Positions 6,563 through 14,838 of a stretch of DNA of 21,059 nucleotides are shown here, in pieces. Each line of letters opens with the position of its first letter. Position 1 is the stretch's first letter. The stretch is from contig PMCB01000107.1 in NCBI GenBank assembly GCA_003153955.1, positions 1,156 to 22,214 on the forward strand. Direction: 5' to 3'. Origin of the DNA: Dehalococcoidia bacterium (GTDB taxonomy: Bacteria > Chloroflexota > Dehalococcoidia > Dehalococcoidales > Fen-1064). The position numbers were made by a program, and so were the translations under genes. The notes under the pieces are model-generated. The model searched no databases. It saw only the letters and a program-made list of their open reading frames with translations, and was not told the DNA's origin.

Positions 6563-8185
6563 CTAATCTCCCATTATTATGCGCAGCACACCGATGTCGG
6601 CTTCGACCCAGGCGCCGGAAACGAGCGGAGTTTTGTTGCGCTCACGGTCGACGACAAATTCGCCGTTCTTGTCAAAATGGCCTTCATCCACAGAGACCTG
6701 CCGGGCATGGGCTAAATCATGGTGATAGAACAAGAGCAGAGTCTCCTCAGGCGGCAATTTGGGCCGGAGGAATAACCGCCAGCCGGTACCGACGAGATAA
6801 AACTCGTTCTTACTCGCCTGGATTAACAGGCCGCGCCCTCTTAAGTATTCTGGTTTGACGTCTGCATCGGCTTGCTCTTTAGGCATCCCCGCCTCTTTAA
6901 CATGGCGCCAATCTTTGCGTTCGAACGGCAACCTGCCGACACCGAATTGGATGCGGCCTACCCAACCGTCCAGATCGACCCATTGGTTTGGCATGTACTC
7001 TTCCTGCACCACCGCGTGCATTTTGTCTGTTCCCTGGTATTTCAGTATCAGCGGTATCGCGGACACGATACACCGCACGGTGTTTACAACTTCCTGCATT
7101 GCGGGGCGCAGCGTGCCGTCTTCAGCCATCAGATTATCGAAACCGCCCATCCAGGAATAACCGATGAGGTTGTAGTCAGCGATCGCGCTGAACAGATTGG
7201 TCGTCGGTGGGGTTTCCGGGAAGAACAAGGGATTATCGGGACGGGAGTATATCGAACACAATTCGTGGTATCTCATGGTATTGTTATATTCTACATCCGG
7301 TGAAATCATATCCACATGCGGCGTAAACCACTTGAAAATATCAAGTACTTTCGGGACCGGGCAGCCTGACGGGTAATGTTCGCCGGCGATTACCAGACTG
7401 GATTCTACCAGCCATACATTGATATACATTGGAAGATCCAGGGCGGATTTGCCTGCCTCTGCGACACCGTCAATGTAGTTCGCAATTCCCCAGGCGGTCA
7501 TAAATTCGCCGGCCGGCCAGCCGAACACCTCCGGCCAGCTGCCTGATTGCTTGCCGCCCGCTTTTTGCCAGGCATCGTATACGGGGCCTTTGCCCGTAGT
7601 TTTCATCGCGGATATCAAAGCCTTGGGCACGGGGCTGTCAAATATTTTCTGGGCTTCCGGACCGTAATCACGGTCGCTGCCTAAAATACCGGATTCGTTT
7701 TCCAATTGGATGCCGATAACGGTGTGCTGCGGGCCGTCTTTAACTTTAAGATGTTTACATAATGTATTGAATGCTTTTTTATCGGCTTCCTGACTGGCTT
7801 TGCAGTGTGAAGACAGGTTCCACAAATCGCCGCCGGTCGGCAGCATCACCCGTTTGAAGCGTTTTTTATCGCTTTTCACCCACTTCGGCACATAATCCAT
7901 GTTGCCGTTCTTCCAGGTGGCAAACCACAATAATATCAATCGGACGCCATACCGGCGGGCGCTGTCAATCAGCGCATCTACCCCGGAAAAATCGAACTTA
8001 CCTTCTTCCGGCTCGATTTGCAGCCAGTATACTGGCATTGTCAGTGTATTGCCGCCAACAAGTCTGATTGTTTTAAAAAAGTGCTCCGATTCGAGGTCGT
8101 TGTAGCCGGCGTCATTATGAGCCTGAGCGGAAACAGGAAAGAATGGTTTTCCATCTACCGTAAATACCCGTTTGATTTTTGTCAT
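6563..8185 (-). CDS. Glycoside hydrolase, GH35/DUF5597-like (beta-galactosidase-type)
   Basis: A 540-residue protein with an N-terminal TIM-barrel of the GH35/GH42 kind (about 1-370). Clan GH-A residues can be placed: the acid/base Glu164 in IGIQLENES (158-165) and the nucleophile Glu324 in LFFPETPP (320-327). PVYWLQIEPEEGKFDF (51-66) is the usual barrel opening. The C-terminal part resembles the DUF5597 beta domain found on such enzymes. No signal peptide is present, so it should act in the cytoplasm on imported oligosaccharides or glycosides; the true substrate is unknown. AAGGAGG sits at good spacing before the ATG. The CapA-like gene lies 199 bases upstream on the same strand and a terminator follows, so the two may be co-transcribed. 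A 10-base match to half of the MarR palindrome region lies about 90 bases upstream. Confidence 0.78.
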   Translation of the reverse strand: MTKIKRVFTVDGKPFFPVSAQAHNDAGYNDLESEHFFKTIRLVGGNTLTMPVYWLQIEPEEGKFDFSGVDALIDSARRYGVRLILLWFATWKNGNMDYVPKWVKSDKKRFKRVMLPTGGDLWNLSSHCKASQEADKKAFNTLCKHLKVKDGPQHTVIGIQLENESGILGSDRDYGPEAQKIFDSPVPKALISAMKTTGKGPVYDAWQKAGGKQSGSWPEVFGWPAGEFMTAWGIANYIDGVAEAGKSALDLPMYINVWLVESSLVIAGEHYPSGCPVPKVLDIFKWFTPHVDMISPDVEYNNTMRYHELCSIYSRPDNPLFFPETPPTTNLFSAIADYNLIGYSWMGGFDNLMAEDGTLRPAMQEVVNTVRCIVSAIPLILKYQGTDKMHAVVQEEYMPNQWVDLDGWVGRIQFGVGRLPFERKDWRHVKEAGMPKEQADADVKPEYLRGRGLLIQASKNEFYLVGTGWRLFLRPKLPPEETLLLFYHHDLAHARQVSVDEGHFDKNGEFVVDRERNKTPLVSGAWVEADIGVLRIIMGD

Positions 8186-8384
8186 CTCTGAATTTCCTCC
8201 TTAAAACAGACGAAAGCTGCCATCAAATGAGTAGCTTCCGTTTCGCCTTTATACTTTTTTTCACTGTAATTTGTGCTAATGATAACACTTGATATTATTT
8301 AGCGACAAAACAAGTAAATGTTACATGCAAGATAATTGGGCACACCGGAAACTGGGGCTTGGGACCCCGGATTTATAAATCAAG

Positions 8385-9533
8385 TTATTCAGGATGTATC
8401 AATACTTCATCACCGTCCCATTCGTATCTGGTAGGGAAATGAACGGCTGCGGTTATTTTTCCCATGTAATCGAATACTTGTTGTCCGCGGTCGTCGTGTT
8501 TGAGTATTTCCGGTTGACCTTGCTTATTTATCAAACAGGGCAGGAAACTAAGTCGCGATAATTTTCCTTTTTCGATGACGCATTTGGCAATGATCGTGAA
8601 CATCGAATTCGGAGCTACCGGCCAGGTCTCGGATTCTTTCAATTCTTGACCGAAAATTTCGAGGAATAATTTCTGCTGCCGTTCCACCAGCCACGGCGAA
8701 CCCGGTGTTGGTTTTGCGTCCGGGTCAAACGGCACGAATTGACCCAATCCGTGGAATATCGGCTTTCCCCTGTAAAATTCAATTCCTCTCAAGGTATGCG
8801 CATGTTCCGCCAGTATCATGTCTGATCCGGCTTCCAGCGCGGCATAAGAGACCTGCTGTTCGTAGGCGGCTAATTTGATGTGCTCCATTCCTAGTCCTTT
8901 ATGGAAATGAACCACCAGTACATCGCATTGCGGCCGGAGGTTGTGGATATCGTCACACATCGCCTTCACGCTTTCCGTTTCGGCAAATGTGTAAATTGTC
9001 GGCATGCCGCCGGGAGTCATGTGGTCCAGTTCGTATGTGGTCAGTACCCGGATCCACGCGCACCCCGGCTTCAGCGGATTTGCCCACGCCTCTCTGGGCC
9101 CGACGCAGTTATAAGCCAGGAAACCGATTTTGGTGCCTTTGCGCTCGATGACTACCGGCTTCCTCGCTTCATCGAGATTCATGCCGGCTCCGACCGGCGC
9201 GATCTGTAATTTACGTAGTTCGGTGAGCGTATCCTCTATTCCGGGAACGCCGGCGTCCCATATTTTGTTGCCTGCCATGCTTATTACATTAAAACCAGCG
9301 GAACGTAAGGCCCCCAGGCGTTTGAGTTCGTAACCGTGCGGCGGTTTGGTACCCATGCCCCATCCCCATAAAGGGCTCACCGCCGGTTTGTCTGTGCATG
9401 GTGTTTCCAGTTGTCCGGCTACAACGTCACCTGTCTTCAGGACAGGGGCGCACAATGCGTACATTTTTTCCGGATTTGTCATGTAAAGTAAGTTATCGCC
9501 GACCGCCAGCAACGTTAATTTCTTTTTTACCAT
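8385..9533 (-). CDS. CapA-family (PGA_cap) metallophosphoesterase-fold protein
   Basis: A 382-residue protein of the CapA/PgsA-like family, named after poly-gamma-glutamate capsule synthesis but with many members of unknown function. The metallophosphatase-like order is visible: GD at residues 12-13, a QLETP strand end (41-45), AGNKIWDAG (87-95, where relatives usually have ANNHxxDxG), HFHKG (209-213) and AEHAHTLRG (242-250, relatives often GHHPH). The His to Lys change in the second block and Gly-His to Ala-Glu in the last mark it as divergent. There is no signal peptide or membrane anchor, unlike capsule-linked CapA, so a cytoplasmic hydrolase role is more likely than capsule export. The Shine-Dalgarno is weak (GAAGG about 10 bases away). 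It lies upstream of the glycoside hydrolase gene and diverges from rlmN. Confidence 0.78.
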   Translation of the reverse strand: MVKKKLTLLAVGDNLLYMTNPEKMYALCAPVLKTGDVVAGQLETPCTDKPAVSPLWGWGMGTKPPHGYELKRLGALRSAGFNVISMAGNKIWDAGVPGIEDTLTELRKLQIAPVGAGMNLDEARKPVVIERKGTKIGFLAYNCVGPREAWANPLKPGCAWIRVLTTYELDHMTPGGMPTIYTFAETESVKAMCDDIHNLRPQCDVLVVHFHKGLGMEHIKLAAYEQQVSYAALEAGSDMILAEHAHTLRGIEFYRGKPIFHGLGQFVPFDPDAKPTPGSPWLVERQQKLFLEIFGQELKESETWPVAPNSMFTIIAKCVIEKGKLSRLSFLPCLINKQGQPEILKHDDRGQQVFDYMGKITAAVHFPTRYEWDGDEVLIHPE

Positions 9534-9628
9534 CTTTCAACCTTCATTTTTTACCCGCATTTTAGGCTGATTTTAACATTACCGTTAAATATCCGCAAAC
9601 CCTGTTGCCTCTGCGGCATATTCCCTCT

Positions 9629-9657
9629 TTGTCCTGTGACGGCAAGTAGATTACAAT
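9629..9657 (+). promoter_or_regulatory. Promoter of rlmN (leaderless)
   Basis: TTGTCC (9629-9634), 17-base spacer, TACAAT (9652-9657). The start codon follows only 7 bases after the -10 box, so the transcript should begin at or within one base of the ATG. This agrees with the absence of a Shine-Dalgarno. Confidence 0.55.
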
Positions 9658-9664
9658 ATTTAGG

Positions 9665-10780
9665 ATGCCTGAAATAAATAATCCCGTAAATTTGTTGGAA
9701 TTAACCCCTGTTCAACTGAAAGAGTTTGTGAAACTTATCGGTGAACCGGCTTCCTCTGCCGAGCGGATTCTAAAATATATTTACCGTGAGTACGCCGCCG
9801 GTTTTACGGAAATGTCAGACCTGGATTCTTCCTTACAGCAAAAACTCGCGGCAGGGGCTGATTTAGGAGAGTTGGCACCACTGGAAGAGCTGGTTTCTGC
9901 CGATGCGCAGACCAGGAAAGTACTTTTCCGTCTCAATGATTTCAATACCATTGAATCCACAATCATGTTCTTTAAAAATCCCGGCTCCGGGCGCGAAAGG
10001 CGCACCGTCTGTATCTCCAGCCAGGTAGGGTGTGCCGTCGGATGCCGCTTTTGTGCGACCGGACAACAGGGGTTTGTGCGTAACCTCAGCACCGGTGAGA
10101 TCATCGGACAAATCCTCTTTTTCCTGCGCCGTTTTCGGGATCAAATGCCGGCCCCGGTCAAAGGGAAAAACCGGGCATGGTTGACCAACGTCGTCTTCAT
10201 GGGCATGGGCGAACCGCTGGCCAATTATGATAATGTCCGGCAGGCAATTGCCATAATTAATTCCCCGAAAGGGATGGGAATGGGGTTTCACCAGGTTACA
10301 CTGTCGACATCCGGTCTGGTCCCGCAAATCCGCCGGATTGGCGCGGAAAATCTGCAATTTCAACTCGCTGTTTCCCTACATGCCGCTGATGATGTATTAC
10401 GCGACCGACTGGTTCCCGTTAATCGAAAATATCCGTTAAGTGAACTGATGCCGGCTTGCAGGGAATACGCTGCCAAAACTGGGCGCAACATTTTCATCGA
10501 ATATGCTCTTTTCGAAAACATAAATGATTCGGTCGGCGAGGCCGAAAAACTAATGCATTTGCTGGACGGACTTCCGTGCTCTATCAACCTGATTACCGGT
10601 AATCCTATCGCTTCCAGTGAATTTCAACCGTCATCCCGTGAGGTTGCACTGATATTTCAAAAGAAGTTGATTGCCGGCGGCATCAGGACAATGCTCCGGG
10701 TTTCCCGCGGCACCGATATTGCCGCCGGTTGCGGTCAGCTGCGCAGCCGTTGGCTGGGTCAGCGGGGTGGGGATATTTAA
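9665..10780 (+). CDS. rlmN: Dual-specificity 23S rRNA / tRNA adenine-C2 methyltransferase RlmN
   Basis: A 371-residue radical-SAM enzyme that methylates C2 of A2503 in 23S rRNA and of A37 in some tRNAs. The iron-sulfur motif CxxxCxxC is at Cys123, Cys127 and Cys130 (GCAVGCRFCATG). The two further catalytic cysteines are present: Cys116, seven residues before the cluster as in E. coli, and Cys356 in AAGCGQLR near the C-terminus. VFMGMGEPLANYDNV (about 176-190) is a further family block. The N-terminal helical domain is intact and the length is normal. The flavoprotein gene begins one base after its stop, so the two are co-transcribed. Translation is probably from a leaderless mRNA. Confidence 0.95.
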   Translation: MPEINNPVNLLELTPVQLKEFVKLIGEPASSAERILKYIYREYAAGFTEMSDLDSSLQQKLAAGADLGELAPLEELVSADAQTRKVLFRLNDFNTIESTIMFFKNPGSGRERRTVCISSQVGCAVGCRFCATGQQGFVRNLSTGEIIGQILFFLRRFRDQMPAPVKGKNRAWLTNVVFMGMGEPLANYDNVRQAIAIINSPKGMGMGFHQVTLSTSGLVPQIRRIGAENLQFQLAVSLHAADDVLRDRLVPVNRKYPLSELMPACREYAAKTGRNIFIEYALFENINDSVGEAEKLMHLLDGLPCSINLITGNPIASSEFQPSSREVALIFQKKLIAGGIRTMLRVSRGTDIAAGCGQLRSRWLGQRGGDI

Positions 10781-10781
10781 A

Positions 10782-12092
10782 TTGAAAAAAAGGATCGTGG
10801 TCATCGGTGCAGGCGCTGCCGGAATGATGGCCGCCGGACGCGCCGCTGAACTGGGCGCCGAAGTTCTGCTGCTGGAAAAAACAGAACGTCCGGGCAAGAA
10901 AATTCTCATCAGCGGCAATGGCCGTTGTAATCTGAGCAATACCTGTGACCTTGAAACGTTTATTCTTCAATATGGGCCTAACGGACGTTTTCTGTCTTCA
11001 GTTTTCCGCCGTTTTTTCCGGGACGATTTAATCTCGTTTTTACACCGTTATGATGTTGAAACGGTCGTAAAATATGGCAATAAGATTTATCCTGCTTCTC
11101 AAAATGCGCGTGAAATTGTGCGGGTTTTTGTGAGTTATCTTGAGGATAACAACGTTACAATCAAATATAATACCGCAGTTAATCATATTTTAGTCGAGAC
11201 TAATAGCGTCATCGGAGTGCAGACAATTACCGATACCTACCCCTGTGACGCGGTGATTCTGGCAACCGGGGGAGCTTCGCACCCGCAGACCGGCTCTACA
11301 GGAGACGGTTACCGTATTGCCAAAGAATTGGGCCACACTATTATACGGTTGCGCCCCGGGTTGGTGCCGCTGGTAGTTGAAGAAACGGAACTTGCCAAAA
11401 GTATGATGGGTTCCAGCTTGCATAATGTACGGTTAACTGCTTTTCAACAGCGCGCTGATGCAATTGATCGAGGTCTCGTGCCGACCAGCGATACCGGCCG
11501 GGGAATCAAAGGTCCGAAACCGCGTTTACCGGTGATTGAAAGCCGGTTCGGGGACCTCATGGTCACTCACTTTGGCCTGAGCGGCCCGATTGCCTTGGAA
11601 ATGAGCCTGGCCATTATCGACGCATTGGAAAAAGGTCCGGTCGGTGTCAGCATCGACCTGAAACCGGAAATCAGCTCAACTGGATTAGCATCAAGATTGC
11701 AGCAGCAGTTCCAGCTTCACGGTAAACGGACTTATCAAACCATCATGCAGTCATTTCTGTCGCACAAAATGATTGAGCCTTTTGTCGCGTTATCAGGTGT
11801 ACCCGGAGAAAAAACGGCTAACCATATTAGTATGTCTGAAACAAACCGTATCGCTGCGTTGTTAAAGTCTTTGCGATTTAATATTAACGGGCCGTATTCC
11901 ATGTCGACTGCAATGGTCACTGCCGGCGGACTTTCGCTCGATGAAATTGACCCTCAAACCATGGCTTCAAAATTGGTAAAAGGGTTATACCTTTGCGGTG
12001 AGGTGCTGGACATCGATGCCAATACCGGAGGTTATAATCTCCAGGCGGCTTTTTCTACCGGTTGGGTATCAGGAGAAGAAGCCGCAAAATAA
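10782..12092 (+). CDS. FAD-dependent oxidoreductase, HI0933/BaiN family
   Basis: A 436-residue flavoprotein. Residues 5-30 (IVVIGAGAAGMMAAG) are the FAD Rossmann motif ending in LLLEK. GKKILISGNGRCNLSN (about 38-53), TGGASHPQTGSTGDGY and the C-terminal LYLCGEVLDIDANTGGYNLQ are hallmarks of the HI0933 family, which includes the bile-acid dehydroxylation enzyme BaiN; the substrate of most members is unknown. The frame is open further upstream inside rlmN, but TTG at 10782 is chosen: it lies one base past the rlmN stop, has GGTGGGGA upstream at good spacing, and places the Rossmann fold at the very N-terminus as in relatives. The gene is translationally linked to rlmN. Confidence 0.85.
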   Translation: MKKRIVVIGAGAAGMMAAGRAAELGAEVLLLEKTERPGKKILISGNGRCNLSNTCDLETFILQYGPNGRFLSSVFRRFFRDDLISFLHRYDVETVVKYGNKIYPASQNAREIVRVFVSYLEDNNVTIKYNTAVNHILVETNSVIGVQTITDTYPCDAVILATGGASHPQTGSTGDGYRIAKELGHTIIRLRPGLVPLVVEETELAKSMMGSSLHNVRLTAFQQRADAIDRGLVPTSDTGRGIKGPKPRLPVIESRFGDLMVTHFGLSGPIALEMSLAIIDALEKGPVGVSIDLKPEISSTGLASRLQQQFQLHGKRTYQTIMQSFLSHKMIEPFVALSGVPGEKTANHISMSETNRIAALLKSLRFNINGPYSMSTAMVTAGGLSLDEIDPQTMASKLVKGLYLCGEVLDIDANTGGYNLQAAFSTGWVSGEEAAK

Positions 12093-12122
12093 CTGTTCAA
12101 ATTTTAAACTGCTGCTATTTGT

Positions 12123-12152
12123 TTGACAACTTACTATATTTAAACCTAATAT
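12123..12152 (+). promoter_or_regulatory. Promoter of coaD
   Basis: TTGACA (12123-12128), 18-base spacer, TAATAT (12147-12152). The expected transcript start at about 12159 leaves a leader of about 75 bases to the coaD ATG. Confidence 0.55.
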
Positions 12153-12234
12153 GAGAATATCAGGCACAACCCGGTTATTTCAGTTTCTTCGGTTCTGAGA
12201 ATCATCGTGAAACTTCTTTTGAGGAGAAATAAAC

Positions 12235-12732
12235 ATGACAGTGGCCGTTTACGCCGGCATGTTTGATCCGGTCACAAATGGGCATGTGGATATCGCGACC
12301 AGGTCTGCCCGGCTGTTTGATAAACTTATCATCAGCATTCTGGAAGACCCCGCCGGGGGACGCTTTTATTTCACTACGGCAGAAAGAGTTGCGATGGTGA
12401 AAGAAGCAACTAAAAATATTCCTAATGTTGAAGTGCAGTCATTTAACGGCATGGTAACTGATTATGCTAAGAGAGTCGGTGCTCAGACTTTGATTCGCGG
12501 TCTAAGAATGTCCTCCGATTTTGAACTCGAATTTGAGCGGGCGCTTTCGAATAAAGAGTTGTATCCTGAGTTGGAGACTTTGTGCCTGATGACCTGCCTG
12601 GAATATCAGTATCTGACCGCCAGAGGACTGAAAGAAGTTGTCAGCCTGGGCGGGAACATTGACAGCATGGTTCCCCAAAATGTCGCTAAAGCGCTTAAGA
12701 AAAAATTATTAATCCAAAAGATGATTTTTTAG
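12235..12732 (+). CDS. coaD: Phosphopantetheine adenylyltransferase
   Basis: A 165-residue nucleotidyltransferase of the CoA pathway; it joins ATP and 4'-phosphopantetheine to give dephospho-CoA. The nucleotide-binding T/HxGH motif reads TNGH (14-17) within AGMFDPVTNGH. The LIRGLR block (86-91) has Arg88 and Arg91, and KEVVSLGGNIDSMVP (133-147) matches the family C-terminus. Two departures are visible: FSSS/ISST, usually before that helix, is YLTARGLK (126-133), and the usual Ser-Phe-Asp opening is Met-Phe-Asp. The fold looks intact. GAGGAG precedes the ATG at good spacing. Its stop codon overlaps the stop of the convergent universal stress protein gene by 4 bases. Confidence 0.9.
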   Translation: MTVAVYAGMFDPVTNGHVDIATRSARLFDKLIISILEDPAGGRFYFTTAERVAMVKEATKNIPNVEVQSFNGMVTDYAKRVGAQTLIRGLRMSSDFELEFERALSNKELYPELETLCLMTCLEYQYLTARGLKEVVSLGGNIDSMVPQNVAKALKKKLLIQKMIF

Positions 12733-13628
12733 CCGGCTCTGGCATGTACCAACAGCAGCGGTGTTTCGCCGTGACGCAGGACTTTTTCTGCCACGTTCCC
12801 AAAAACCCAGCGGCCTAAACCTGACCGTCCGTGGGTGGACATCACCACCAGGTCGGTACCGCTCTTTTTACATAATTCAATGATTTCAACCGCGGCGTCT
12901 GAACCGGTAGTTACGATACTCTTTACATTGAGGCCTTTGCCCTTAAGTTCCTGTTCCAGTAAACCCATCTCTGAAACTGCGTGTTTCTTTTCATCATCGT
13001 TGACCCTGGTGTAATCGATGTAGGGGCCGGAACCGGATACATCATTGTAAAGGCGGACGGTAGTCGCCATCTGGAAGAGTGTTATCGGCACTTTTAACTT
13101 GGAAGATAATTCCTCTCCAGCCGGCAGCGCCAGTTTGCTCAATTCCGAACCGTCCAACGGTACTAAAACATGATTTATCAGGCGGAATTTTCGGTCCGTC
13201 GGTATTTGATTCTGCGGCCTGATCAGCATTACCGGGATGGCTACCGTTTGGCACACGTGGTCGGTTACGCTGCCCAGCATTTTCCCGATTTTCATCCCTG
13301 AGATACTGACCGCAGTCATCACGATTAAGTCGATTTTATTTGTTTCGACCAGGTTGCAGATATTCTCCGTTGGCTCGCCGGCTTCGACGATTGTGGTTAT
13401 TTTAATGTCGGCGCGCTGCGGCTGGCTGCTCCGGATATTTCGCTGCATTATTTCGGAAACTCTTTCGAGGTAAATCAGGTGCATGTGTTCCTGATTCGTG
13501 TGTTCATGACCGTGCACATGATACAAAACTATCTCAGAACCCAGCTTCCCTGCCAATTCTTCAACGTACGGTAGGGTCAATTCGGATAATTCGGAGCCGT
13601 CCAGCGGCAGTAAAATTTTCTCAAACAT
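12729..13628 (-). CDS. Tandem-domain universal stress protein (UspA family)
   Basis: A 299-residue cytoplasmic protein made of two Usp domains (about 1-140 and 150-299), each opening with a (K/H)(I/V)L(L/V)PLDGSEL strand-loop. In the second domain the ATP-binding loop reads STHGRSGLGRWVFGN, close to G-2x-G-9x-G-S but with Ser for the first Gly and Asn for the last Ser. In the first domain only the final Gly-Ser (MLGSV) remains, so that domain may not bind ATP. The ATG at 13628 is preferred over one 12 bases upstream, because the upstream ATG overlaps the GGAGG that serves this start. It follows the MscS gene on the same strand (73 bases) and converges with coaD. Confidence 0.88.
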   Translation of the reverse strand: MFEKILLPLDGSELSELTLPYVEELAGKLGSEIVLYHVHGHEHTNQEHMHLIYLERVSEIMQRNIRSSQPQRADIKITTIVEAGEPTENICNLVETNKIDLIVMTAVSISGMKIGKMLGSVTDHVCQTVAIPVMLIRPQNQIPTDRKFRLINHVLVPLDGSELSKLALPAGEELSSKLKVPITLFQMATTVRLYNDVSGSGPYIDYTRVNDDEKKHAVSEMGLLEQELKGKGLNVKSIVTTGSDAAVEIIELCKKSGTDLVVMSTHGRSGLGRWVFGNVAEKVLRHGETPLLLVHARAG

Positions 13629-13700
13629 CAGGACCTCCATGAATTGTTCATTTTTTCACTGACTCTAAATACTATCAACATAGCATAACGCAGACCGGCG

Positions 13701-14324
13701 CTAACGTATTTTATCGGTCGGCGCCTTTTTTCGTTTAATTACATTTGAAAACATTACCATGCTAGGCACGTAATACCAGTTATCACCGTCCTCTAAAATC
13801 GTGTACATCAACGCTATTTCTTTCACTTCGCCGCTGGATAACAGCACTGTTACATAGTCGCCGATTCTGACCGGCCGCACGATGGCCAGCAGCACGCCCG
13901 CGAAAATATTTCCCACCAGGTTCTGCGTGGCAAAAGCGATAACAATACCGGTGACCGTCCCGATGCCGATTGCCAGGCCGGGATTGGAAGACAAAGAAGA
14001 TACGATACCAATCGCGAGGATGAGGTAAACTATTCCGCGTAATATCGCCCGGACGTTGTGCCCCACCGGTTCGATACCGCGGTGTTTAAATGCCTGGATT
14101 ATGGCCTTACCGATAAATTCCACTAAAATGAGAGCAAAAATAGCCAACTCTGTATTGACTATGGTCTTTTCATGTTTACCGATAAAGCTTAAACCGGAGT
14201 TTTTAGCAATCGCGTCAGTGGTCAAAATAACAGATATAAAAATAATCAGTACCAGCAGCGAAATTAAAGCTGTTCTCGGTGCTCTACTTTTTTGTTTTTC
14301 TTTTTCGTTATCTTTTGTTTCCAT
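13701..14324 (-). CDS. Small-conductance mechanosensitive channel (MscS family, short)
   Basis: A 207-residue membrane channel protein that would release solutes on hypo-osmotic shock. Three transmembrane helices (about 18-37, 56-78, 90-112) precede the pore helix and beta-domain entry GLAIGIGTVTGIVIAFATQN, LVGNIFAGVLLAIVRP, then VRIGDYV, the best conserved MscS region. The protein stops soon after the beta domain (YVPSMVMFSNVIKR), lacking the C-terminal alpha-beta cage of E. coli MscS (286 residues). Such short forms exist in the family, so it is not necessarily truncated. No strong Shine-Dalgarno is seen. It lies between a membrane protein gene and a USP gene on the same strand. Confidence 0.85.
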   Translation of the reverse strand: METKDNEKEKQKSRAPRTALISLLVLIIFISVILTTDAIAKNSGLSFIGKHEKTIVNTELAIFALILVEFIGKAIIQAFKHRGIEPVGHNVRAILRGIVYLILAIGIVSSLSSNPGLAIGIGTVTGIVIAFATQNLVGNIFAGVLLAIVRPVRIGDYVTVLLSSGEVKEIALMYTILEDGDNWYYVPSMVMFSNVIKRKKAPTDKIR

Positions 14325-14424
14325 ATTTTTTACTTAAATACCTTTTTTTGTTTGAACCCGGTGCCTTTATTACCTGTTTTAACTCTCAGACTGTAACATT
14401 TTAATAATACAAATTATTGTTTGA

Positions 14425-14784
14425 TTATTTTCGTACCCCGGTATTATTCACAAATTCTTTTTTTGACAGAATCGTTAATATCAATGAAGGAATTCCAAAA
14501 ACCACCAGGGATGCGCAAATTGAGGCGGCCAGCGCCAACCCCCAGCGGCGCCGTTTCATTGCCATTTCACCGCCGTACACGGTGAATAATCCCACAGCAA
14601 ATAAAATAGCTCCGCCGAATATTATCAGTAATATATGCCCCGGTCCCGGTTGAGATTTAGCATTGTTGCCGGTTAACAAAGCTAAAGGACCCAGAAAACC
14701 GATGGCGGTTATCATTAACCCTACGATAATGTCGATAATCCCTGCGTCAACGGATTTCCTGTATTTCTCCAAATCCCACCTCAT
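14425..14784 (-). CDS. Hypothetical three-helix membrane protein
   Basis: A 119-residue protein I cannot assign to a family. Hydrophobic segments lie at about 15-38, 50-71 and 81-105, with a positively charged loop (MKRRRW) between the last two and a Lys-rich tail, which suggests a small inner-membrane protein with little outside the bilayer. It sits between the small winged-helix-like gene (54-base gap) and the MscS gene (100-base gap) on the same strand, so a role in the same stress unit is likely but unproven. The start has no clear ribosome binding site; a downstream TTG preceded by GAGGTGG is possible but too close. Confidence 0.6.
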   Translation of the reverse strand: MRWDLEKYRKSVDAGIIDIIVGLMITAIGFLGPLALLTGNNAKSQPGPGHILLIIFGGAILFAVGLFTVYGGEMAMKRRRWGLALAASICASLVVFGIPSLILTILSKKEFVNNTGVRK

Positions 14785-14838
14785 GCGGCCGCCCGGGTAT
14801 TAAAAGGCTCTGATGCCTGAATGCGCTGATTTATCTTT

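Noticed and set aside
9863..10363. A 166-codon minus-strand frame opposite rlmN
   Set aside because: Antisense shadow of a strongly conserved gene; no motif and no ribosome binding site.
10671..10781. ATG start for the flavoprotein inside rlmN
   Set aside because: It would add 37 residues of Ala/Pro-rich sequence that is only the rlmN 3' end read in another frame; the TTG at 10782 puts the FAD motif at the N-terminus.
13692..13735. GC-rich inverted repeat followed by TTTTTT on the plus strand
   Set aside because: It lies inside the 3' end of the minus-strand MscS gene; no plus-strand transcript is expected there and the T-run encodes Lys codons.
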